From assembly GCA_934426285.1 (NCBI GenBank), contig CAKRYE010000064.1, positions 1 to 9,929 on the forward strand: 9,929 nucleotides of DNA, in the 5' to 3' direction. A program made the position numbers and the translations under genes. The first letter of the stretch is position 1; every line of letters starts with the position of its first letter. Below, one piece after another: positions 1 through 6,613 of the stretch. The DNA is from an uncultured Blautia sp. (GTDB lineage: Bacteria; Bacillota; Clostridia; Lachnospirales; Lachnospiraceae). A model generated the notes under the pieces. It was not told the origin of the DNA, searched no databases, and saw nothing but the letters and a program-made list of their open reading frames with translations.

Positions 1-189
1 CTTGCAGACTTCCGCTCCTACGCAGACGCTCAGAAGCGCGTAGAAGAAGCATACAAAGATGAAAAAGGCTGGGCAAAGAAAGCCCTCCTCAACACCGCCT
101 GCAGCGGCAAATTCACCTCTGACAGAACCATCCAGGAATACGTGGATGATATCTGGCATCTGGATAAGGTGATTGTGAGAAAGAAATAA
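1..189 (+). CDS. glgP: Glycogen/alpha-glucan phosphorylase, C-terminal end (partial)
   Basis: Only the last 62 codons and the TAA stop are inside the window. The peptide carries the typical phosphorylase C-terminus: a stretch reading ALLNTACSGKFTSDRTIQEY, followed by DDIWHLDKV. This matches the end of bacterial GlgP (in E. coli the equivalent reads SDRTIKEYADHIWHI). The family is a cytoplasmic, pyridoxal-phosphate dependent enzyme that releases glucose-1-phosphate from alpha-1,4-glucans. The catalytic part and the cofactor lysine lie upstream of the window and cannot be checked. A strong intrinsic terminator begins 16 bases after the stop, so this gene ends its transcription unit and is not co-transcribed with the next gene. 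Identification rests on recalled family sequence; the main alternative is a maltodextrin phosphorylase paralogue. Confidence 0.92.
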   Translation, partial: LADFRSYADAQKRVEEAYKDEKGWAKKALLNTACSGKFTSDRTIQEYVDDIWHLDKVIVRKK

Positions 190-205
190 GTAGATAAAAT
201 CAACA

Positions 206-254
206 AATCCCCGGCAGTACAACCCTGATAGTAGTACTGCCGGGGATTTTTATC
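206..254 (+). terminator. Intrinsic terminator of the phosphorylase gene
   Basis: A perfect 15-bp inverted repeat (206-220 with 234-248, core CCCCGGCAGTAC/GTACTGCCGGGG) has a 13-nt loop. The right arm runs into a short T-rich tail. The flanking AAT/ATT pairs let it work in both directions, but it sits directly behind the phosphorylase stop. Confidence 0.93.
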
Positions 255-328
255 GTAAAAGTAAAACACCAGGGTTCAATGTATTTCCAGCCATATTAGG
301 TTTTTGTAAAAGAGATACAGATAATATA

Positions 329-357
329 TAGAAAGTATAGATAATATCTGATAAAAT
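329..357 (+). promoter_or_regulatory. Possible extended -10 promoter for the Rpn-family gene
   Basis: TAGAAA (329-334), a 17-bp spacer and TAAAAT (352-357) preceded by TGA give an extended -10 layout with a poor -35. The surrounding 255-542 stretch has no convincing gene. It is AT-rich, with two near copies of ATATATAGAAA (about 325 and 357) and a TTTCCG...CGGAAA inverted repeat (421-426/439-444). If the promoter is right, the leader is about 180 nt long. The call is weak because AT-rich DNA produces such matches by chance. Confidence 0.3.
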
Positions 358-542
358 ATATAGAAACAAAGTGCAAAGAAGGTGATAGAAAATACAACAG
401 ACTTTGCACAAAAGATAAAGTTTCCGGATATATCATGTCGGAAATTAAGAATACACCCGAAAACATGATCAAAATACACCAGAACGCAGACTTTCAAGAT
501 ACAAAAGCGGACGATACATAACAACCATGAAAGGAAAGCCGC

Positions 543-1421
543 ATGGCAGATAATACTATATTTGATGATGTTTTCAGAACAATGCTGGAGAAAATGCCAG
601 AATTAGTAATTCCTCTGATCAATGAAGTATTTGGCAAAAATTATCCGGCAGACATACCAATTACACAAATGAGAAACGAACACCAGACCCAAAGTGGGGA
701 AATCATCACAGATTCCCGCTTGCTGATCGCAGATAAAATCTATCATATAGAATGTCAGAGTACCAGTGATTCTAAAATGGTACTCAGAATGATAGAATAT
801 GATTTTGCCATTAGTCTGGAAGACGCAAAAATGGAAAATGACATATACCGGATGTATTTTCCGCACTCCTGCGTGATATACTTACGGGGAAAAGGAAGGA
901 AAGACAATCTGACGATGGAAATTATTATGCCGGACGGACAGAAACTGAAATATAGTCTGCCGGCAGTCTATGTGGAAAAATACACAAGAGACACTATTTT
1001 TCAGAAAAAACTGTTTTTACTTTTGCCATATTATATTATGAGATATGAGAAGCAGAAGGAAATCCTTGATCAGGATGAAGAAAAATTAAAAATTTTGTTA
1101 GATGAATATGCGGATATTCAGAGAAAACTCCATGAAAGCCTGCAGAATCAGGATATGGAAGAATATTACGCAGATATGGTCAGCTTCATCACAAAGGTAT
1201 CAGACTATATTTTCAGAGATTCTGAGAAAACAAAGAAAGGATTGGAGAAAACTATGGGTGGAGAAGTTCTGGAACTGGAATCAGAAAAATTGATACGAAA
1301 AGGGATACAAACGAATACTGCAGAGACGGTTATTCGCATGCGAAATACAGGAAAATTTACAGAAGAAGATATAAGTCTGGCAACAGGCCTTGATCTGGAA
1401 GCAATCAGGAAGATAAAATAG
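543..1421 (+). CDS. Rpn family / PD-(D/E)XK nuclease-like protein
   Basis: This 292-residue protein belongs to the recombination-promoting nuclease (Rpn) or 'PD-(D/E)XK nuclease family transposase' group that is abundant in Lachnospiraceae. Residues 1-110 hold the nuclease-like core: FDDVFRTMLEKMPELVIPLI, then ITDSRLLIADKIYHIECQS with candidate metal ligands D57 and E70-x-Q72. The E-x-Q form of the motif is usual for this family. Residues 165-235 are charged and probably helical. The tail at 258-292 (ETVIRMRNTGKFTEEDISLA and following) is the short helical end seen in many members. The start follows AAGGAAAG at 531-538, a good spacing. Family members cut DNA and promote RecA-independent recombination in E. 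coli; the role here is unknown. The gene is monocistronic, with a hairpin behind it. Family membership is fairly sure, activity is not. Confidence 0.85.
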   Translation: MADNTIFDDVFRTMLEKMPELVIPLINEVFGKNYPADIPITQMRNEHQTQSGEIITDSRLLIADKIYHIECQSTSDSKMVLRMIEYDFAISLEDAKMENDIYRMYFPHSCVIYLRGKGRKDNLTMEIIMPDGQKLKYSLPAVYVEKYTRDTIFQKKLFLLLPYYIMRYEKQKEILDQDEEKLKILLDEYADIQRKLHESLQNQDMEEYYADMVSFITKVSDYIFRDSEKTKKGLEKTMGGEVLELESEKLIRKGIQTNTAETVIRMRNTGKFTEEDISLATGLDLEAIRKIK

Positions 1422-1438
1422 GCGGATAATGCATCTGA

Positions 1439-1474
1439 CAACAGTCCCGGAGAGACAGCTCTCTGGGACTGTTG
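1439..1474 (+). terminator. Hairpin behind the Rpn-family gene
   Basis: A 16-bp stem (1439-1454 with 1459-1474, one G-T wobble) closes an ACAG loop. It lies 17 bases after the stop. No T-run follows (ACTGTAAATAC), so it may terminate inefficiently or mainly protect the 3' end of the mRNA. From 1475 to the promoter at 1634 no gene is visible. Confidence 0.6.
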
Positions 1475-1633
1475 ACTGTAAATACATATAGAAATACATC
1501 ATCTTGTGACAAATTCAGAAAATCATCTCAACATGTAACAAATTGTTGGGTTTATATAGGAAAAATCAAGGAAATTAAATGCTCCAACACGCGGGAAAAT
1601 TTAAAAAAATCGTAAAATTCTTAAGCATTACAC

Positions 1634-1662
1634 TTGACAAAAAGTGGTTGAAGCACTATTAT
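1634..1662 (+). promoter_or_regulatory. Strong sigma-A type promoter of the surface protein gene
   Basis: A perfect -35 TTGACA (1634-1639) is separated by exactly 17 bp from a TATTAT -10 (1657-1662). Transcription would start near 1669, leaving a leader of about 74 nt with a purine-rich ribosome site (AAGGAAAGGGG, 1722-1732). Its position also settles the start codon: in-frame codons from 1644 on lie inside the promoter and cannot be part of the protein. Confidence 0.88.
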
Positions 1663-1742
1663 TAACCATAACAGACAGATTATGTCTAGGAATCTTTACC
1701 CAAAAAGAAAATAGTTATATTAAGGAAAGGGGAACTATAATC

Positions 1743-4700
1743 ATGACAAAGATTAAAAACACAAAGAAGGGCATGGCTAAAAAGACATTAAGTATGTCTC
1801 TTGTAGTTGCAATGCTTGCTACTTCTAATGTGCCGGTATGGGCTGCTGAGTTCAGCGATGGTTCTGACGTAGCAGTTGCTACAGAAGCTCCTGCAGAATT
1901 TACTGATGAAACAGAAGCTGCTCCAGTTGTAGAAGACGCTGCTGAAGAAGTTTCTACTGCACAGGTAGCAGCTGACTACAAAGTAACTACTAATATGGAG
2001 TTAAAAGATATCAACTGGTCAGAGGGACTTAATTTCTCTAAAAAAGATGGTGTTACAAGTACTGAGGAATTCAAGGTTGAGGATAAGAACGGACTTGCTA
2101 AAGATATTACAAATATTGAAATTTATACTGATGCCGGAAAGGTAAAAGATGTAAATGTAGCTGTAGGTAAAGGACAGACTCTTGCAGATGCTTTGAAAAA
2201 TGCTTTGCAGGCTGCTAATCTTGATGTAAATATCTATAAAACAAGCACAAATAAAAAAGTTTGGGCAAAATTCTATGTGGCAAATGAAAACGAAGCTGTT
2301 TACACTACAAATGAAGTGACTATCAAACCTGTAACTATTGATTCCACATGGACAGTTAATGCTACTGATATAACTGCTACTTACAATGGTAAAAAACAGA
2401 GCCCTGCTATTACAGTAGAAAAAAACGGTGTTACAGCAAGTGCTGTTGTTAAATTTGAAAATGCAACAGAGGCTCAGAATGTAGGTGAGTACAAATTCTA
2501 TGCAGAAGGCGTGGAAGCAGATGGCTTTGTTGGAAATACACATGACAAAGCAAAAGATGGTACATTCACAATTAATCCAGTAGATCCAACAGATAGCAAT
2601 TTGTCCGTTGCTATTTCCGGAACAGCTACATACAATGGTACAAATGCTAAACCAACAGTTGTACTTACAGATAAGTTAACTAACACTGTTATTCCAGAAG
2701 AATTATATACTGTTGCAGTAAAGAGTGGAAAAACTGCAGTTGGTAGTTATACGAAAGACGATCTTACAATTACTTTAAAAGAAAAAGCTAAAGTTGGTAC
2801 AGATACAAAAGAAACAAAGAATAATTTTACTAAAGATAAGGATGTAGCATCTTTAGCAACTGGTGAATATAAGATTAGTGCTCTTGATTTATCCAAATTA
2901 GGTGATACTTATACACTCTCTATGGATGCAAGAACTGTAAATAAGACAGCTCCAACATTAGCAGACGTTAAATTTGTTAACAAAACCACTGGAAAAACTG
3001 TTACAGATGCTCTTCCAACTGCAGACGTTGAAGTTACTGTTAGTGGAACTGACAAAATTGGAACTGGTACATTAACAATTGTACCAACAGCTGCAGCAAA
3101 AACAGCTGGAAATGTAACAGGTTCTTATTCTGTTAATTTTTCAGTAGTTTCTGGTATTATTGATGATTCAGCAGTTTCTATTCCAGCTAACACAAAGATT
3201 GGCAATGATACTTTTAGTACAAAAACAGCATTGGGTGATACTAAAGTTAAAGACGCCATTAAAAAAGTTATTGGAGATGGCACCACAGCAGTTGTTGCTT
3301 ATAACAGTACAGCTATTGAACCGTTAAAAGATGTATTTTCTAAGCTTGAATTAACAGTTCAGACTCCAACTGTAACACCAGAAACACTTGTTCTTGGAAC
3401 TGATTATGATATTACATACAGTGATAATACAGATTCCTTTGATGTAAGCAATAAGGTTTCTAAGATTACTCTTACATTTAAAGGAAAATATACTGGTAAG
3501 ATTGAATACAACTTCAAAATTGCAAAAGCTACAGTAACTGTTACAAATCAGAATGTTGAATATACTGCTGGTAAAACATCCTATGATGCAACAGCTAAAG
3601 TTGAGACAACAGTAAACGGAAAGACAGTAGCGGTTCCTGAAAAAGACTACACAATCACTACAACACAGAAAGCAACATTAGCAACAGGTTCAACAGCTAC
3701 TGGTGTTGTGAGATTTGAAAATAAGAACTATGTAATTAATGGTGGTCAATCTTCTGATGGATACGCTTATAAAACTATTACATCTCAGGTTGCACAGCGA
3801 GATATTTCAAAATGTACTGCATCTGTAGAAGGCACATATGTATATACAGGTGAAACTATCAATCCTAAATTAGTTGTAAAAGATGGCACTGTTACTCTGA
3901 AAGAGGGTACAGATTATAAAGTAAAATCTAAAACTGGTGCTAATGCAGGCGATGCTACTGTAACAATTGAAGGACAGGGATGGTATAAAGGCACACTTGA
4001 TGTAAAATATACTATTGCAAAAGCAAGTCTTGCAAATGCAACAGTTCTTGATGGCTCTAATGACAAAAAATTTGAAGTTAACTATACTGGATATCCGGTA
4101 GTTGATGTATCTTCCGTAGTTGGAACTGTAAAAATCGGTAATACAATACTGACTCCATATGATGCGGGAACAAAAACTGGTGATTATGTAGTAACTCTGG
4201 ATGAGAATGCAACAAACGTTGGTACTTATAATTTCACTATTAAAGCAGCACCAGGAAACAGCAGAGTAGAGGGAGAATACAAAGGAACATTTAAGATTGT
4301 TGCCATTGCACAGACTGGATATTTTGCTAAAAAATTAGATACAGCAAACGATGTAAGCAAGGATAAATCAGGAAATACCGTTGTTCTTGGTGCAACTGAT
4401 ACTGGAGCATATTATACAGGAAAAGCTATTACTATTGATTCTTTCAAAACTAAACTTGTAGTTGTTGATACTACTGGCAAAGTTCTTACAGAAGGAAAAG
4501 ATTACGAGCTGAAATATACAAAGAATGTTGATGCAGGTATTGCTACTGTTGAAGCATTCGGTCTTGGAAATCATAAAGTTGTTAATTCTTCAGGTAAAGA
4601 TGTTGCATTTGCTACTTTACAGTATTATATTGTAGCTAAAGATACTATCACATCAGACATGATTCAGAAAATCAATGATGCTGAATACGCAGGTGGTCTT

Positions 4701-5720
4701 GCTGTAGAACCTCAGGTTGTTATTCTTGACGCAAAGGGCAACAGACTTACACAGGGCGTTGATTATACTGTAGAGACATCTGTAACAGATGTAACAGCTA
4801 GTGGCACTACTTTAGCAGGAAATTTAGTAACAATCAAAGGTAAAGGTGCATACACTACAAACAATGCAAACAATACAGCATTAACAGCTAAAGCTTCCTT
4901 AACATGGAAAGTAACAAAGAAAGATCTTGCAAACACAGCAGTAAGCGTTGACAAGAACAACAACGTAACTGTACTGAACGGTACTGTTATCGTTCCGGCT
5001 ACAGAATACGACGTTAAATTCAGCGATGACAAGAAGAAAGTAACTGTAACAGCTAAAGCTGACAGCACAAAATACACAGGTTCTAAAGAAATCGCTGTAG
5101 AGTCTGCAAAAGTTGGTCAGGCAATGATCGCTAACGTAGTTGTTAAAGGCAACACTGTAACACCTGTACTTTCCAGCGAAGTGGAGGAAGCAGTTGGATA
5201 CGACTATGTAATCGCTACAGAAGAAGACTACAAGAACGGCCGTGTAGATATCAGCAAGAACATTCTGAAGACAAACACAGACTTCCACTATGTACAGCAG
5301 GGTACCTACTATGCATACTGCCACGCTTGGAAACGTAACGCTGAAGGCAAGAAAGTATTTGGCGAATGGTCTAACATCGTTAAATTCACAGTAACAGCTA
5401 CAACACCTTCTACACCAACCGTTACAAGCGTAAAGGTGAAAGGAAATACAGTAACTGTAACATATACAGTATCTGAAGATGCAACAGGATATGATGTAGT
5501 TCTGGGATCCGCAGTTAAGAAAGTAAACGGAGAAAAACGTCCGGTAGACTACGGAACACTTGTAAAGAAAAACATCAAAGGAAATGTTGTAACAGCAACA
5601 TTCAAGAACGTACCAGCTGGTAAATACTATGCAGGAGTTCATTCCTTCAACAAGACATCCGAAAACGGAAGCAAAGTATTCAGCAAATGGTCCAACAGCA
5701 AAGCAGTAACTGTTAAATAA
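1743..5720 (+). CDS. Large secreted surface protein with Ig-like repeats
   Basis: This is a 1325-residue exported protein. The start at 1743 is set by the Shine-Dalgarno run 1722-1732 and by the promoter at 1634-1662. Residues 1-34 form a signal peptide: a lysine-rich start, a hydrophobic run LVVAMLATSNV and a likely cut after VWA (34/35). Residues about 36-75 are an acidic, alanine-rich linker. From about 200 to 1125 come successive Ig-like/MBG-type modules with signatures such as TATYNGxxxxP, YTGETINP, LKEGTDYKV and ATVTIEGQGWYKG. Two fibronectin-like modules (about 1130-1220 and 1228-1325) close it; each has VKGNTVT early and YYA...KVF..WSN late. I see no LPxTG motif, SLH domain or choline-binding repeat, so the anchoring mode is unknown. 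The strong promoter suggests an abundant envelope or adhesin-like protein (inference). Codon choice changes sharply near 4850-4930. Confidence 0.9.
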   Translation: MTKIKNTKKGMAKKTLSMSLVVAMLATSNVPVWAAEFSDGSDVAVATEAPAEFTDETEAAPVVEDAAEEVSTAQVAADYKVTTNMELKDINWSEGLNFSKKDGVTSTEEFKVEDKNGLAKDITNIEIYTDAGKVKDVNVAVGKGQTLADALKNALQAANLDVNIYKTSTNKKVWAKFYVANENEAVYTTNEVTIKPVTIDSTWTVNATDITATYNGKKQSPAITVEKNGVTASAVVKFENATEAQNVGEYKFYAEGVEADGFVGNTHDKAKDGTFTINPVDPTDSNLSVAISGTATYNGTNAKPTVVLTDKLTNTVIPEELYTVAVKSGKTAVGSYTKDDLTITLKEKAKVGTDTKETKNNFTKDKDVASLATGEYKISALDLSKLGDTYTLSMDARTVNKTAPTLADVKFVNKTTGKTVTDALPTADVEVTVSGTDKIGTGTLTIVPTAAAKTAGNVTGSYSVNFSVVSGIIDDSAVSIPANTKIGNDTFSTKTALGDTKVKDAIKKVIGDGTTAVVAYNSTAIEPLKDVFSKLELTVQTPTVTPETLVLGTDYDITYSDNTDSFDVSNKVSKITLTFKGKYTGKIEYNFKIAKATVTVTNQNVEYTAGKTSYDATAKVETTVNGKTVAVPEKDYTITTTQKATLATGSTATGVVRFENKNYVINGGQSSDGYAYKTITSQVAQRDISKCTASVEGTYVYTGETINPKLVVKDGTVTLKEGTDYKVKSKTGANAGDATVTIEGQGWYKGTLDVKYTIAKASLANATVLDGSNDKKFEVNYTGYPVVDVSSVVGTVKIGNTILTPYDAGTKTGDYVVTLDENATNVGTYNFTIKAAPGNSRVEGEYKGTFKIVAIAQTGYFAKKLDTANDVSKDKSGNTVVLGATDTGAYYTGKAITIDSFKTKLVVVDTTGKVLTEGKDYELKYTKNVDAGIATVEAFGLGNHKVVNSSGKDVAFATLQYYIVAKDTITSDMIQKINDAEYAGGLAVEPQVVILDAKGNRLTQGVDYTVETSVTDVTASGTTLAGNLVTIKGKGAYTTNNANNTALTAKASLTWKVTKKDLANTAVSVDKNNNVTVLNGTVIVPATEYDVKFSDDKKKVTVTAKADSTKYTGSKEIAVESAKVGQAMIANVVVKGNTVTPVLSSEVEEAVGYDYVIATEEDYKNGRVDISKNILKTNTDFHYVQQGTYYAYCHAWKRNAEGKKVFGEWSNIVKFTVTATTPSTPTVTSVKVKGNTVTVTYTVSEDATGYDVVLGSAVKKVNGEKRPVDYGTLVKKNIKGNVVTATFKNVPAGKYYAGVHSFNKTSENGSKVFSKWSNSKAVTVK

Positions 5721-5752
5721 TCCATTTGGGTAAATAATACAGATTCCTAAAA

Positions 5753-5785
5753 GAAAAGCTCCAGCCAGAAATGGCTGGAGTTTTT
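5753..5785 (+). terminator. Intrinsic terminator of the surface protein gene
   Basis: A perfect 9-bp stem, CTCCAGCCA (5759-5767) with TGGCTGGAG (5772-5780), closes a stable GAAA tetraloop and is followed by TTTTT. A-rich bases precede it, which could give some activity in reverse. It lies 38 bases behind the stop codon. Nothing further is seen between 5786 and 5843. Confidence 0.95.
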
Positions 5786-5843
5786 CGTATGCCTCTCATA
5801 TCCCAAACTTCCCTCTGGCCAATAACTTTCTGCTCTGGGGCAT

Positions 5844-6005
5844 CTGGAGGGGTCTGACCATCGAAAATAACCGGAAAGATAATAATCTCCACATAAAAGA
5901 ATTCTAAAATTTATATAACATAAAATTCCTTACCCATACATAAAACCATCCTAGCTATATGAATAATATACATAGTCGGGATGGTTTTAATTGTGAATTA
6001 TTACT
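5844..6005. repeat. 162-bp direct repeat, copy A
   Basis: This stretch matches 6452-6613 without gaps at about 88% identity (19 mismatches by hand count). The offset is 608 bp. It contains the conserved block GGTCTGACCATCGAAAATAA and an AAAACCATCC/GGATGGTTTT stem-loop. Its right end corresponds to the stop codon of the HEPN gene in copy B, and weak similarity continues a few bases into coding sequence. Copy A therefore looks like a duplicated or remnant gene 3' end. Together the copies bracket the type I toxin cassette. Confidence 0.9.
5942..5988. terminator. Stem-loop terminator inside repeat copy A
   Basis: The 17-nt arms 5942-5958 and 5972-5988 pair with 14 Watson-Crick pairs, two G-T wobbles and one mismatch. 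Each arm is flanked by A or T runs, so it could act in both directions. No gene now reads directly into it from the right, which fits copy A being a displaced duplicate. Confidence 0.6.
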
Positions 6006-6057
6006 CTGTCTATCAATTTCCTGCAGTAAGTTTACACTATCGAATATAGGTTTTCTC

Positions 6058-6086
6058 TTGAAATCAAGAAGCAGTCATGTTATATT
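6058..6086 (+). promoter_or_regulatory. Promoter of the putative antisense antitoxin RNA
   Basis: TTGAAA (6058-6063), a 17-bp spacer and TATATT (6081-6086) are seen, with TGT directly before the hexamer (an extended -10). The start would be near 6093. It reads toward the 3' end of the small toxin gene and has no open reading frame of its own downstream, as expected for an antisense RNA promoter. Confidence 0.7.
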
Positions 6087-6092
6087 ATTAAT

Positions 6093-6187
6093 AGAAAAGA
6101 TGCCACCGATAGACGGTTGGCCCGATACTAAATGTTAAGCTTTAGAAAAGCCGCTCAGTTTTCTCAGGACCGGGGCGGCTATTTCTG
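6093..6187 (+). ncRNA. Putative antisense RNA antitoxin, type I system
   Basis: The transcript from the promoter at 6058-6086 would run about 95 nt, through GATGCCACCGATAGACGG and into the hairpin 6149-6154/6175-6180. The tail ATTTCTGT behind the hairpin is a weak U-tract, so longer products are possible. It is complementary to the 3' untranslated region and the last codons of the minus-strand toxin mRNA. Convergent, 3'-overlapping RNAs of this kind control txpA/ratA and bsrG/SR4 in Bacillus. The existence of the RNA is inferred from promoter and hairpin only; both ends are estimates. Confidence 0.6.
6145..6180 (-). terminator. Shared terminator hairpin at the toxin 3' end
   Basis: On the minus strand, AGCCGC (6180-6175) pairs with GCGGCT (6154-6149), followed by TTTTC. 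A few further pairs (GGT/ACT) are possible inside. The toxin stop codon (6181-6179) overlaps the stem. The same hairpin read from the plus strand would end the antisense RNA, though with a poorer T-tail. Confidence 0.65.
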
Positions 6188-6277
6188 TGTCTTATTATTA
6201 TCTTTACCAAAGGAATATCCTAATCCAAAGCAGGTTAAGCCAAAGCTCACTACTGCGATAAAATCAACAATACTCAT
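6179..6277 (-). CDS. Small hydrophobic holin-like toxin (type I TA)
   Basis: A 32-residue peptide is encoded: MSIVDFIAVV, then a glycine- and phenylalanine-rich stretch FGLTCFGLGYSFG, ending KDNNKTQK. Residues 3-23 can form one transmembrane helix and the tail is polar and lysine-rich. That pattern is typical of the 'putative holin-like toxin' (Hol_Tox) peptides of Firmicutes, which are thought to disturb the cell membrane. The ribosome site is excellent: AAGGAGGG ends 9 nt before the ATG. The gene has its own extended -10 promoter (6388-6416), a structured leader of about 100 nt and a convergent antisense RNA at its 3' end. These three together are what make a gene this short credible. A 90% identical but truncated copy lies at 9107-9183. 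Family assignment is by resemblance; toxicity is untested. Confidence 0.78.
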   Translation of the reverse strand: MSIVDFIAVVSFGLTCFGLGYSFGKDNNKTQK

Positions 6278-6381
6278 AAGGCTCAGCCCTCCTTTCCGTT
6301 GATTCCCGTTTGGGTTTCTATGTAATCGGAGGGTCCAGTCCCTCCGTAGAGGGTCAACCGCCTACCGTTATGGTAGCATCC
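6278..6381 (-). promoter_or_regulatory. Structured leader of the toxin mRNA with possible SD sequestration
   Basis: In mRNA order the leader holds CTACC-ATAAC-GGTAG (a 5-bp hairpin, plus strand 6362-6376), then CCCTC (6353-6349), GGAGGG (6345-6340), CCCTCC (6333-6328) and the Shine-Dalgarno GGAGGG (6292-6287). The second CCCTCC can pair either with the upstream GGAGGG, leaving the ribosome site free, or with the Shine-Dalgarno itself, hiding it. Whether the mRNA switches is inference. Confidence 0.55.
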
Positions 6382-6387
6382 GATACA

Positions 6388-6416
6388 ATTTTATCATGAA
6401 TATATTCTTTTTTCAA
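6388..6416 (-). promoter_or_regulatory. Promoter of the holin-like toxin gene
   Basis: Read on the minus strand: TTGAAA (6416-6411), a 17-bp spacer and TAAAAT (6393-6388), with TGA directly before the hexamer (extended -10). Transcription would begin near 6381, giving a leader of about 104 nt. The architecture matches that of the antisense promoter at 6058-6086, which has the same -35, the same spacing and a TGN motif. Confidence 0.72.
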
Positions 6417-6451
6417 TCAAATCCGCCAGCCTTTTAACTGAATAACCCGAA

Positions 6452-6613
6452 CTGGAAGGGTCTGACCATCGAAAATAACCGGAAAGATAATAATCTCTAC
6501 ATAAAATGATTCTAAAATTTGTATAACATATAATTTCTTACCAACATATAAAACCATCCCAACTATAAGAATGAGTTCAATAGTCGGGATGGTTTTGATT
6601 GTGAATTATTACT
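6452..6613. repeat. 162-bp direct repeat, copy B
   Basis: This is the partner of 5844-6005. Here the repeat is in its functional place: its right end carries the stop codon of the HEPN gene (6611-6609) and its hairpin is that gene's terminator. The left 90 bp (GGTCTGACCATCG and following) have no visible function. Confidence 0.9.
6550..6596 (-). terminator. Terminator of the MNT-HEPN operon
   Basis: The arms 6550-6566 and 6580-6596 pair at 16 of 17 positions (AAAACCATCCC/GGGATGGTTTT core). They begin 13 bases after the HEPN stop. On the minus strand the arm ends in TTTTATAT, a usable U-tract. The plus strand ends in GGTTTTGATT, so it may also block transcripts from the left. Confidence 0.85.

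Noticed and set aside
1644..1742. N-terminal extension of the surface protein from an ATG at 1644
   Set aside because: These codons overlap the TTGACA/TATTAT promoter. A signal peptide and strong ribosome site start at 1743 instead.
4899..5642. A 247-codon open frame on the minus strand within the surface protein gene (also 2019-2543)
   Set aside because: Cysteine-, tyrosine- and serine-rich translations with no domain, a by-product of the repetitive Val/Thr/Lys codons on the other strand. No ribosome site fits.
6145..6190. A tRNA-like or riboswitch structure
   Set aside because: The GC-rich hairpin is explained as the shared terminator of the toxin and antisense RNA. No cloverleaf or known aptamer core is visible.
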